The notes beneath the pieces were generated by a model that was given only the letters and a program-made list of their open reading frames with translations, searched no databases and was not told the DNA's origin. Of a stretch of 64,000 bases of DNA, positions 24,994 to 32,789 are shown piece after piece (the stretch's first letter is position 1; the number at the start of each line of letters is the position of its first letter). The stretch is from an uncultured Ruminococcus sp. (GTDB taxonomy: Bacteria; Bacillota; Clostridia; Oscillospirales; Ruminococcaceae): contig CAKSAK010000006.1 of assembly GCA_934435205.1 (NCBI GenBank), forward strand, positions 90,999 through 154,998, read 5' to 3'. The position numbers and the translations under genes are program-made.

Positions 24994-25500
24994 ATGAACA
25001 GACTTAATATCGTGCTTTTAGAGCCGCAGATACCACAGAACACAGGCAATATTTCAAGGACTTGCGCAGTGACAGGTGCGGCACTGCATCTTGTGAAGCC
25101 TTACGGCTTTGAGATAAGCGACAAAAAGCTAAAGCGTGCAGGGCTTGATTACTGGGATAAGCTTGAAATATACGAGTATGATAATATTGATGACTTTTTT
25201 TCTAAGAACAGCGGCGAGTTCTATTTCTTTACCACAAAGGGCAGAAAGGTGCACTCAGATGTGGATTATCCCCAGGATAGGGAAGTGTATATAATTTTCG
25301 GCAGAGAGGACAAGGGGCTGCCTGAGAAACTGCTTTATGAAAATCCCCAAAGCTGTGTGAGGATACCAATGAGAAAAACGCTCAGAAGCCTTAATCTGTC
25401 AAACTCAGTGGCGATAGCCTGCTATGAGGTGTTAAGACAGTGGGATTATCCCGACCTTGGCAGAGAGGGCAAACTGACGCAATATACATGGGACGAATAA
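24994..25500 (+). CDS. trmL: tRNA (cytidine(34)-2'-O)-methyltransferase
   Basis: A 168-residue SPOUT (trefoil-knot) methyltransferase. It starts MNRLNIVLLEPQIPQNTGNI, has GAALHLVKPYGF and LDYWDKLEIYEYD, then the knot: IIFGREDKGLPE and RIPMRKTLRSLNLSNSVAI. The family 2'-O-methylates the wobble base of tRNA-Leu isoacceptors. I choose ATG 24994 because TGGAAG lies at a good distance. A GTG 12 bases earlier is possible. It begins 21 bases after pdxY. Confidence 0.92.
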   Translation: MNRLNIVLLEPQIPQNTGNISRTCAVTGAALHLVKPYGFEISDKKLKRAGLDYWDKLEIYEYDNIDDFFSKNSGEFYFFTTKGRKVHSDVDYPQDREVYIIFGREDKGLPEKLLYENPQSCVRIPMRKTLRSLNLSNSVAIACYEVLRQWDYPDLGREGKLTQYTWDE

Positions 25501-25528
25501 AATAAATAAAAAAACGGAGGGTGAACTA

Positions 25529-26401
25529 ATGGCAAAAATAAAATTTCTTACTGACTCAGCGAGCGATATCACCGAGGAGCTTGAAAAGAAGCTGGATATC
25601 CAGATTATGAATTTCAAGGTGGCAATGGGTGATGACAGCTACACATCAAGGGTAGATTTCGACAATGAGAAGTTCTACAAGATGCTTGACGATTTTGACG
25701 GCATACCTGTTACATCGCAGATAACAGCCTTTGAATATCAGGAAACTTTTGAGAAGCTCTACAGCGAGGGCTATACTGATGTTATAAACACTACTATAAA
25801 CTCAAAAGGCTCGGCAACATACAACAACGCTGTTATGGCGGCAGAGGAGTTTTATTCCGCTCACCCTGAGGCAAAGGGCAAGTTCACTATATACAATATA
25901 GACGGTGAGAGCTACACAGGAGCGTATGGTTATGCAGTAGTTCAGGGCGCAATGAAAGCCGCAAAGGACGTTCCTGCGGCTGATATCGTGGCTTTTATGG
26001 AGGACTGGATAAAGAACTGCGTTATTTTCTTTGCACCATATACACTCAAATATGCAAAGAAGTCAGGAAGGATACCTTCTGCGGCGGCTTTTGTTGGCGA
26101 GGTAATGGGCCTTAGACCTATCATGAGGATACATGACCATGCTATCGTTACAGAAACAAAGGTAAGAGGCGACAAAGCTATCGTGCCAAAGATACTTGAC
26201 CTGACTGTAAAGGAAATGATACCGCAGACACCTTACTGCATCGTTTACGGCAATGACGAAAGCGTGAGAGATGAAATGGTGCAGGCCATGACGAAGAAGG
26301 TGGGCTATCCGCCTGCTGAGTGCTATCAGATAGGTGCGGCAATTGCAATAAATGCAGGTCCAAAGGTAACGGGCGTTATCTTTAAGGCACAGAACAAGTA
26401 A
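25529..26401 (+). CDS. DegV family fatty-acid-binding protein
   Basis: 290 residues with the DegV fold. IKFLTDSASDITEELEKKL is the hallmark N-terminus, followed by VTSQITAFEYQETF, TINSKGSATYNNAV, TLKYAKKSGRIPSAAAFVGE and the C-terminal domain ending IGAAIAINAGPKVTG. DegV/FakB proteins bind a fatty acid and, with FakA, present it for phosphorylation. No fakA is in the window. The ribosome binding site is GGAGGGTG. A terminator follows directly. Confidence 0.93.
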   Translation: MAKIKFLTDSASDITEELEKKLDIQIMNFKVAMGDDSYTSRVDFDNEKFYKMLDDFDGIPVTSQITAFEYQETFEKLYSEGYTDVINTTINSKGSATYNNAVMAAEEFYSAHPEAKGKFTIYNIDGESYTGAYGYAVVQGAMKAAKDVPAADIVAFMEDWIKNCVIFFAPYTLKYAKKSGRIPSAAAFVGEVMGLRPIMRIHDHAIVTETKVRGDKAIVPKILDLTVKEMIPQTPYCIVYGNDESVRDEMVQAMTKKVGYPPAECYQIGAAIAINAGPKVTGVIFKAQNK

Positions 26402-26421
26402 ATTTGATACGGATATAAAAA

Positions 26422-26454
26422 GACGGACGTTTCGCTTTGAAACGCCCGTTTTTT
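26422..26454 (+). terminator. Terminator after the DegV gene
   Basis: ACGGACGTTTC pairs with GAAACGCCCGT (one mismatch), then TTTT. Confidence 0.8.
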
Positions 26455-26471
26455 GTCAGCTCATGCTGTTG

Positions 26472-29015
26472 TTATTTGTTTTTGCGTGATCTTCTGCCGG
26501 CAACTACAAGTCCGCTTCCTGTGATAAGAATAGTAAAGAGGATACCGCCAAGGTCATTGCCTGTGTTAGGGTTTGTGCTTCCTGCATTGTTCTTGGCAGG
26601 GGTCTTGCTGTCGGCCGCTTTGCTGTCAGTATTCTTGCTGTCTGTGCCTGTGCTGCTATTATTTGAGCTTGTGTCTTTGATATCTGAGTTTGTATCGCTG
26701 TTGTCAGAACTTGTATCAGCTGCCTTTGGTGTCATAGTCAGGTCAGTGATGACCCACATAGTACCGTCAGAGCCGTCGCTCGTATCATTTTCATAGCGTT
26801 TGTAATTCACAAATTCACCGTTGATCTTCAGCTTCGTGTCTGGTCCGAATACATAAGAGGTATTTTCACTCTCAACAAAGCCCACAGCTTTCACATACAC
26901 GCCGTAATGATATGTCTTTCCACTTTCAAAAGTGGTTATCTTATTTTCATAAGCGCCGCTGAAGAAATCCGCAGAGATCGCACCTGTCTTGCTGTCCAAT
27001 TCCCACCACTCGCAATTGTATGCATACTTCACGCCTTCAGGACTCTTGCCTGTAAACACGGGCTTGTCGCCGTCCTTGAAGTTGATGGTGGCGTCGTTGA
27101 TCTCCACCACATCAATAACTTTCACGGTGGACGGCGTCATGGTCAATACATTGCTGAACCAAATGGTCTCGCCGCTATCATCCACATCGATCTGATCGGG
27201 TGTCAGGGTGATTTCTTCGCCGTTGATATAGAGCTTCGTGTTCTGATCAAAGCGGTAGCCCTCTTCCATGCCTAAGTCGGAGATCTTGAAATATACGCCA
27301 TAGGTATAGCTTTTGTCGGCTTCAAACTCCGTAATGAGCTTGCCGTTATAGCGAGTGTTCCAGAAATCGCTGGAGGTAATGCCATAACTGCTGCCGTCAT
27401 TGGCGTCCCAACGCTGATGATCGGTGTCAACGATAGGGTCAATGACACCAGTGCTGAAAAGCGGTTTATCTCCGGCATTAAAGTTGATAATGGCATCAAG
27501 TCGGATCTCTTCAACAGCCTGACCAGGGCGCAGCTCTGTTCCATATCTAATAAGACAGGTCTTGCCGTCATTCATTACATCGACCCACGAGCCGAAAGGC
27601 AGGCTTGCTCCATTCAGCGTAACATTTTCATCTTTCAAATTGCTGTCAAAGGTATAGCCGTCCTTTGCTTTAAGTTTTACGGAATATCTATATCTTCCGC
27701 CTTTCTCAAAAGTATTGAATCGAACATCACCGTCCGAATAATCGCTTTCATCAGAATACCAATAGCCAACGGTGTTCATGGTGTCACTGGCGTCCTTTTC
27801 ACGTTTCTCCCAACGCTCGAAGAGAATATCATATTTGTCCTGATTAGCGCCTGTTCGCTTGGCAGATACCTGCGGGGCATTGCCCGGCTGATAATCGAGC
27901 TTCACGTTTTCGATATTGATCATGTTAATACTGCTTGAAGTTGCCGCAGGTGTCCAATGTGCTTTTAGGGTAATATTCCCAGTGACCTTGGTATCAAAGG
28001 TATACTTTGCATCATTTAGATACCACCCAGCAAAATCATAGCCGTTCCTCTTCGGTTCATTTGGCTCGATCGCAGAAGTATTCAATACCTTTTGCTCTGA
28101 CACTGCACTTCCGCCGTCTGAATCAAATGTCACTGTGAACTCATCAAAAGACCATGGAAATACACCACAGTTTTCGATCGCACCTCCAGAAATGACAACG
28201 ATCGCCGTATTGTTTTTGCCATATACTGCATTGCCGAGACCTCCCAAGTCTACCTTGCAGTCCTTAATTGTGCCGCCGGTCATGGTGAAGCTGCCATTTT
28301 CGTATATGTTTACTGCACCGCCGTTATTGTATGCAGAGCAATTTTCGATCGTTCCGCCGTTCATCACGAAGAAGCTGCCCTGCTTGACAAATACAGCACC
28401 GCCGTCGTCCTCCGCTCTGCAGTTGCTGATCGTACCGTCGTTCATTGTAAATGTGCAGCCCATGCCTATATCTACAGCAGCGCCGTCATCACCTGCTTTG
28501 CAATCCTTAATAGTACCGCCGTTCATAACGAACTTGCCGTACTTGACCGGAGTTTCCGTTACACCAGTGTTGGATACATCCACTGCGCCGCCGTCTCCGT
28601 CGGAATCCGTGCAATTCACGATACTGCCGCTCTCCAGAGTAAGCGTACCACCCTTGACTTCAAATCCGCAGTTCTTGTTCTGCCCGTCGATCTTGCCACT
28701 GGTACCGCTGTCCTTTACTGTTAGGTCTCCGTTGCTGCGCACCCGAATTATCTCATCATCTGTCGAGCTGCAGCTCAGGGTATATCCGTTGAGATCAAGA
28801 GTAACAGTGCGCTCCACATCTAGTTTCCAGGTGGTCTCAATGTTTCCACCCAACCTGATCTCTGAAAATTCCGTATTTTCCAATGCTGACTTCAGTTCCG
28901 TTTCATTACTGACTGTAGAATCTGTGGCAAATGTCAACATAGACATTTGTGGTGCTGCCAAACATAGGGTAAGGATAAAAGCGGTTATTTTTCCTTGCAG
29001 TGATCGTTTTTTCAT
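26472..29015 (-). CDS. Sortase-anchored multidomain surface protein (tandem paralogue A)
   Basis: 847 residues. Signal peptide MKKRSLQGKITAFILTLCLA. Residues about 50-290 are a short right-handed beta-helix with repeated GG-x-I-x-x-C turns (MNGGTIKDCKAGDDGAAVDI). Next is a Listeria-Bacteroides type repeat (VTFDSDGGSAVSEQKV, NGYDFAGWYLND). Three copies of a roughly 120-residue beta module follow; the third begins VIDVVEINDATINFKDGDKP. Last come a Ser/Asp/Asn/Thr linker, the sorting motif NPNTG, a membrane segment and RRSRKNK. It is probably wall-linked and adhesive. Start ATG 29015 has AAGGAG nine bases away; the ATG nine bases earlier abuts the site. It shares signal peptide, third module, tail and 3' flank with the upstream gene. 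Confidence 0.85.
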   Translation of the reverse strand: MKKRSLQGKITAFILTLCLAAPQMSMLTFATDSTVSNETELKSALENTEFSEIRLGGNIETTWKLDVERTVTLDLNGYTLSCSSTDDEIIRVRSNGDLTVKDSGTSGKIDGQNKNCGFEVKGGTLTLESGSIVNCTDSDGDGGAVDVSNTGVTETPVKYGKFVMNGGTIKDCKAGDDGAAVDIGMGCTFTMNDGTISNCRAEDDGGAVFVKQGSFFVMNGGTIENCSAYNNGGAVNIYENGSFTMTGGTIKDCKVDLGGLGNAVYGKNNTAIVVISGGAIENCGVFPWSFDEFTVTFDSDGGSAVSEQKVLNTSAIEPNEPKRNGYDFAGWYLNDAKYTFDTKVTGNITLKAHWTPAATSSSINMINIENVKLDYQPGNAPQVSAKRTGANQDKYDILFERWEKREKDASDTMNTVGYWYSDESDYSDGDVRFNTFEKGGRYRYSVKLKAKDGYTFDSNLKDENVTLNGASLPFGSWVDVMNDGKTCLIRYGTELRPGQAVEEIRLDAIINFNAGDKPLFSTGVIDPIVDTDHQRWDANDGSSYGITSSDFWNTRYNGKLITEFEADKSYTYGVYFKISDLGMEEGYRFDQNTKLYINGEEITLTPDQIDVDDSGETIWFSNVLTMTPSTVKVIDVVEINDATINFKDGDKPVFTGKSPEGVKYAYNCEWWELDSKTGAISADFFSGAYENKITTFESGKTYHYGVYVKAVGFVESENTSYVFGPDTKLKINGEFVNYKRYENDTSDGSDGTMWVITDLTMTPKAADTSSDNSDTNSDIKDTSSNNSSTGTDSKNTDSKAADSKTPAKNNAGSTNPNTGNDLGGILFTILITGSGLVVAGRRSRKNK

Positions 29016-29049
29016 AATATACATCTCCTTTTGTCAGCTCATGCTGTTG

Positions 29050-30663
29050 TTATTTGTTTTTGCGTGATTTTCTTCCTGCAACTACAAGTCCGCTTCCTGT
29101 GATAAGAATAGTAAAGAGGATACCGCCAACATTATTGCCTGTGTTAGGGTTTGTGCTTCCTGCACTGTTCTTTACAGGAGCTTTGCTGTTTGTGTTTGTG
29201 CTGTTGTTTGCGCTTGTATTACTGCTGTCTGTGCTTGTGCTGCTGTTATTTGAACTTGTATCACTGCTGTCTGAACTTGTGTTACTGTTGTTTGAGCTTG
29301 TATCATTGTTGTCAGAACTTGTATCGCTGTTGTCAGAACTTGTGTCTGATCCTATTGGTTTCATAGCCAGTTTTGTTATGCCTGAGAACTGCTGTTTATT
29401 ATCGGTGCTGATGCGGTCAAGACTTACTTCTTCGCCATTAATGATAAGCTTTGTGTTTGGACTAAAATAACAGCCGCTTCCGCTGCCCTGTGCACTTGTT
29501 ATAATACAGATCTCATAATAATATGTTTTATTCTTGTCAAATGTGCTGATGAGTTTGCCGCCCCAGTAAGAAAGATGATCTTCATTGTTGAACCACTCTT
29601 CTGAGCTTATACCCTCGCCGTCTGTGCGCCATGCTTCAAAGACGATTCTGTATCTATTGTCTGACGTAGTTCCGGTGAAAACAGGCTTGTCGCCGTCCTT
29701 AAAGCTGATAGTAGCATCGTTGATCTCCACCACGTCAATGAATGTCACCGTAGATGTAGTGATCGTTTTAATGGCAGGGATATACATAGAGCCGCCTACG
29801 AAAGGTGCTGACACTTTCTGACCATTTATTGTAATGACAGTATCACTGCTGAAAGAATATCCGTCTTTCGGTTTCAGCATAAGTGAATACACATATTTTT
29901 TGCCGCCTTCAAATTCCGTGAAAGTTGGCAAAGAGCCGTGTGAGCCGTTGTCAGAATACCATGCGGCAACAGGTTCATTGTTTTCAAATTGCTGCCAGCA
30001 TTCATAAGCCACATCGTATTTTTCGTAGTCTACCGGTGTTACAAAAGCCGATGTCTCAGGTGTATCGCCAGCTCCATAATTAAATCTCACATCTTCAATA
30101 GTGGCACTGGTGATAGTCTGTTCTTCATTGCTGTCATCAGGGATATCAACAGAATAAGGGCTGTAAATTAAAAGCTTTGTGCTAAGCTCTTTTATTTCCA
30201 GATTTGTGTGATGATCTGGTGTGCCCCATTCATATCCTCCAACGGAAACGACAGTCTCATCTCCGCTTATGAAATATCCACTGTCGGTGGCAAGAACTAT
30301 ATTGTAGCTGTAGTGCTTGCCTGCTTCAAATGTGGTTATCCTTTTGTCAGGGGATAGACTTGCCATTTTGTCAGGGTCGGAATACCAATAGCGTCCTGTG
30401 CCTGACCATACGCCGCCCTCTTCTTTTTGGTATATCTCACGCCAGTATTCATATGCAACTGTGCAGTGAGCGTCCGCATTTGATACAGCGGCGGTGGTGC
30501 GTGGCGTATCACCTGCCTTGTAGTCGATATGTTCATATGAGACATTGATCTTACTGATGTAGGTTACTCCGTCTGAAAATGCTGATATGGGCATCAGCGT
30601 TGCTGCCACGCATAAGGTAAGGATAAAAGCGGTTATTCTCCCTTGCAGTGATCGTTTTTTCAT
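29050..30663 (-). CDS. Sortase-anchored multidomain surface protein (tandem paralogue B)
   Basis: 537 residues with the same frame as its downstream neighbour: signal peptide MKKRSLQGRITAFILTLCVA and three ~120-residue beta modules (starting ISKINVSYEHIDYKAGDTPR, ITSATIEDVRFNYGAGDTPE, VIDVVEINDATISFKDGDKP). Then come a linker of about seven near-heptad repeats of the SDTSSDN type, NPNTG, a membrane segment and a basic tail KSRKNK. It lacks the beta-helix and Listeria-type repeat. The modules share aromatic/Gly positions (Y..E.W, FE.GK.Y.Y, GY.F) but I recognise no named family. It is the promoter-proximal gene of the pair, and 34 bases separate its stop from the next start. Function unknown; surface adhesion or glycan binding is a guess. 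Confidence 0.85.
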   Translation of the reverse strand: MKKRSLQGRITAFILTLCVAATLMPISAFSDGVTYISKINVSYEHIDYKAGDTPRTTAAVSNADAHCTVAYEYWREIYQKEEGGVWSGTGRYWYSDPDKMASLSPDKRITTFEAGKHYSYNIVLATDSGYFISGDETVVSVGGYEWGTPDHHTNLEIKELSTKLLIYSPYSVDIPDDSNEEQTITSATIEDVRFNYGAGDTPETSAFVTPVDYEKYDVAYECWQQFENNEPVAAWYSDNGSHGSLPTFTEFEGGKKYVYSLMLKPKDGYSFSSDTVITINGQKVSAPFVGGSMYIPAIKTITTSTVTFIDVVEINDATISFKDGDKPVFTGTTSDNRYRIVFEAWRTDGEGISSEEWFNNEDHLSYWGGKLISTFDKNKTYYYEICIITSAQGSGSGCYFSPNTKLIINGEEVSLDRISTDNKQQFSGITKLAMKPIGSDTSSDNSDTSSDNNDTSSNNSNTSSDSSDTSSNNSSTSTDSSNTSANNSTNTNSKAPVKNSAGSTNPNTGNNVGGILFTILITGSGLVVAGRKSRKNK

Positions 30664-30747
30664 AATATACATCTCCTTTTGATATTATAATTTTTTCATA
30701 TTCGCTACTATACTATAAGCACACCTCCATTACTTTGTATTTTCCCT

Positions 30748-30770
30748 AATGTGATATTCTTTATCACATT
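30748..30770. promoter_or_regulatory. Perfect palindrome, candidate operator between divergent genes
   Basis: AATGTGATA (30748-30756) and TATCACATT (30762-30770) are perfect inverted arms around TTCTT. The right arm overlaps a minus-strand TATAAT (30768-30773) that lacks a recognisable -35. The site lies 85 bases upstream of the surface-protein start (30663) and 147 bases upstream of the regulator start (30917). There is no T-run, so a terminator is unlikely. Confidence 0.55.
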
Positions 30771-30916
30771 ATAACAAATCTATGAATAAATTTGTGGCTT
30801 ATTTCATAATAGTCATATGCCAATTCTGAAATTATATATCGCAGGGGACTTCCTTTTTTGATAAATATGATATATAATTAACATAACACCATATGACAGC
30901 GGGAGGGATCGTTAAA

Positions 30917-32689
30917 ATGAAGTTTTGCGAACAGCTTGGTAAGTATATAGAACAGCTTTCCTGCACGGCAAAGGAGCTTTGTGAGTTGTCAGGGATATCT
31001 CCCTCAACATTTAGCAGATACAGAAGCGGCGAGAGAATACCTGAGATAGACACTGTGGCGTTTGACGGGCTTTGCAACGCTCTTGCGGCTGTGGCAAGGG
31101 AAAAAGGCTATGGCGATATGACAAGGGAGAACATAAAAAAAGCCTTTCTTGACTGTGAAGACATCATACCTGCCGACAGAGAGTCTATGCGGCAAAATTT
31201 CAATACCCTTATCTCAGCCCTTGATATAAACATCAAGCGTATGTGCAAGGAGATAAATTATGATGTTTCCACCGTTTTCCGTATACGCAACGGCACAAGA
31301 AAGCCTGCCGACCCTGAACGCTTTGTCGCCGCAATAGCAGGCTTTACTGCAAGGGAGCTTAGAACTCCCACAGAGATATCAGCGGTCGCACAGCTTGTGG
31401 GCTGTAATGAAAGTGATATAGAGGATATGTCACAGCGTTATGAAGTGATATGCAAATGGCTGTTCAGCGATCACGCCAGACAGAGCAGAGAGATAAAAAG
31501 CGGTGGCAGAGAGATAAAAAGCGGTGGCATTGAAAAGTTTCTTGATAAGCTTGATGAGTTTGACCTGAACGAATACATAAAGGCGATACATTTTGATGAA
31601 ATGAAAGTGCCTGCATTGCCTTTTCAGCTTCCTGTGTCAAAAAATTATTTTGGCATCAAGGAAATGATGGAAAGCGAGCTTGATTTTTTGAAAGCCACGG
31701 TCTTGTCACGTTCTAATGAGCCTGTGATAATGTACAGTGATATGCCTATGAAGGAAATGGCTGACGATCCTGAATTTCCGAAGAAGTGGATGTTCGGTAT
31801 GGCTCTGATGCTTAAAAAGGGTCTGCACCTTTGTCAGATACATAATCTTGACCGCTCCCTAGATGATATGATGCTTGGTCTTGAAAGCTGGATACCGATG
31901 TATATGACGGGGCAGATATCACCTTACTATTTGAAAAATATACAGAATAATGTTTTTCTGCATTTGCTGAAGGTATCAGGTGCGGCGGCTCTTTCAGGGG
32001 AAGCCGTGGCAGGCTTTCACAGCGAGGGCAGATATTATCTCACCAAGTCCAAAAAAGAGCTTGAATATTATCGTAAACGTGCCAATGATCTGCTTTCAAA
32101 CGCCTGCCCGCTTATGGAGATATACCGAAGTGACAGGGAAAAAGATTTCAGTGATTTTCTCACTGCCGACTCTCACAGGCGTGGCAGGCGCAGGAGTATT
32201 TTATCTGCTCTGCCTGTTTATACTATGGATAATGACCTGCTAAATAGTATACTTGACAGAAACGGCATTGACGACCGTCGGGGCAGAGATATAAAAGCTT
32301 ATGTCAGCGAGCGTAAAAAGCGAGTTGAGAGCATACTGGAAACCATGACCATAGAGGACGAGATATGCTGTCTTTCACGAGAGGAATTTGAAACACGTTC
32401 CCATGCCCTTGATTTGTCGGGCGTATTCTGTGCCAGTGATGTTCTTTACAGCTATGATGATTATTCTGCACACTTAAAAAGCACAGAACGCTATGCGCAG
32501 ATACATGAAAACTATAGCCTTAAATATGCTAAGCGGCAGACCTTTTGTAATTTGCAAATACTTATCCATGAAGGTCAGTGGGCGATGATATCAAAGGGAA
32601 ACGCACCTGCTATACATTTTGTTATACGACACCCGAAGCTTCTCAGCGCCCTAGAGAATTTCATTCCGCCTGTTATAGAAGGTCAATAA
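30917..32689 (+). CDS. Large HTH transcriptional regulator divergent from the surface proteins
   Basis: 590 residues. Two Cro/XRE-like helix-turn-helix regions are visible: residues about 4-60 (KELCELSGISPSTFSRYRSG) and about 95-150 (RMCKEINYDVSTVFRIRNGT). The long C-terminal part is soluble and helical, with no recognised enzyme or ligand domain. ATG 30917 has a GGGAGGG site. A perfect 21-base tandem duplication near residue 195 repeats REIKSGG. The gene is transcribed away from the two NPNTG surface-protein genes, with a palindrome between. It is inferred, not shown, to regulate them or itself. Confidence 0.75.
   Translation: MKFCEQLGKYIEQLSCTAKELCELSGISPSTFSRYRSGERIPEIDTVAFDGLCNALAAVAREKGYGDMTRENIKKAFLDCEDIIPADRESMRQNFNTLISALDINIKRMCKEINYDVSTVFRIRNGTRKPADPERFVAAIAGFTARELRTPTEISAVAQLVGCNESDIEDMSQRYEVICKWLFSDHARQSREIKSGGREIKSGGIEKFLDKLDEFDLNEYIKAIHFDEMKVPALPFQLPVSKNYFGIKEMMESELDFLKATVLSRSNEPVIMYSDMPMKEMADDPEFPKKWMFGMALMLKKGLHLCQIHNLDRSLDDMMLGLESWIPMYMTGQISPYYLKNIQNNVFLHLLKVSGAAALSGEAVAGFHSEGRYYLTKSKKELEYYRKRANDLLSNACPLMEIYRSDREKDFSDFLTADSHRRGRRRSILSALPVYTMDNDLLNSILDRNGIDDRRGRDIKAYVSERKKRVESILETMTIEDEICCLSREEFETRSHALDLSGVFCASDVLYSYDDYSAHLKSTERYAQIHENYSLKYAKRQTFCNLQILIHEGQWAMISKGNAPAIHFVIRHPKLLSALENFIPPVIEGQ
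31487..31528 (+). repeat. Perfect 21-base tandem duplication inside the regulator gene
   Basis: Two adjacent identical units, each encoding R-E-I-K-S-G-G in frame, at 31487-31507 and 31508-31528. They lie between the N-terminal DNA-binding part and the C-terminal part. Confidence 0.95.
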
Positions 32690-32726
32690 ATACAGGATCA
32701 CACTATCCCCTTGGTGTTCCTGACGA

Positions 32727-32762
32727 AAAACGGACGCTTCCGATGTGGAAACGTCCGTTTTT
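32727..32762 (+). terminator. Terminator after the regulator gene
   Basis: AAAACGGACGCTTCC pairs with GGAAACGTCCGTTTT (one mismatch), then TTT. The A-rich side could also serve the convergent cohesin gene. Confidence 0.85.
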
Positions 32763-32789
32763 TATAGCCAAAAGAAATATATTCGGTTA

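Noticed and set aside
26437..26796. Hydrophobic plus-strand frame of 119 residues
   Set aside because: It is the antisense reading of the Ser/Thr linker and membrane segment of the NPNTG protein.
28135..29067. Long plus-strand open frame of 310 residues
   Set aside because: It is the antisense shadow of the surface-protein gene. It is rich in Pro/Ser from reverse Gly codons and has no ribosome binding site.
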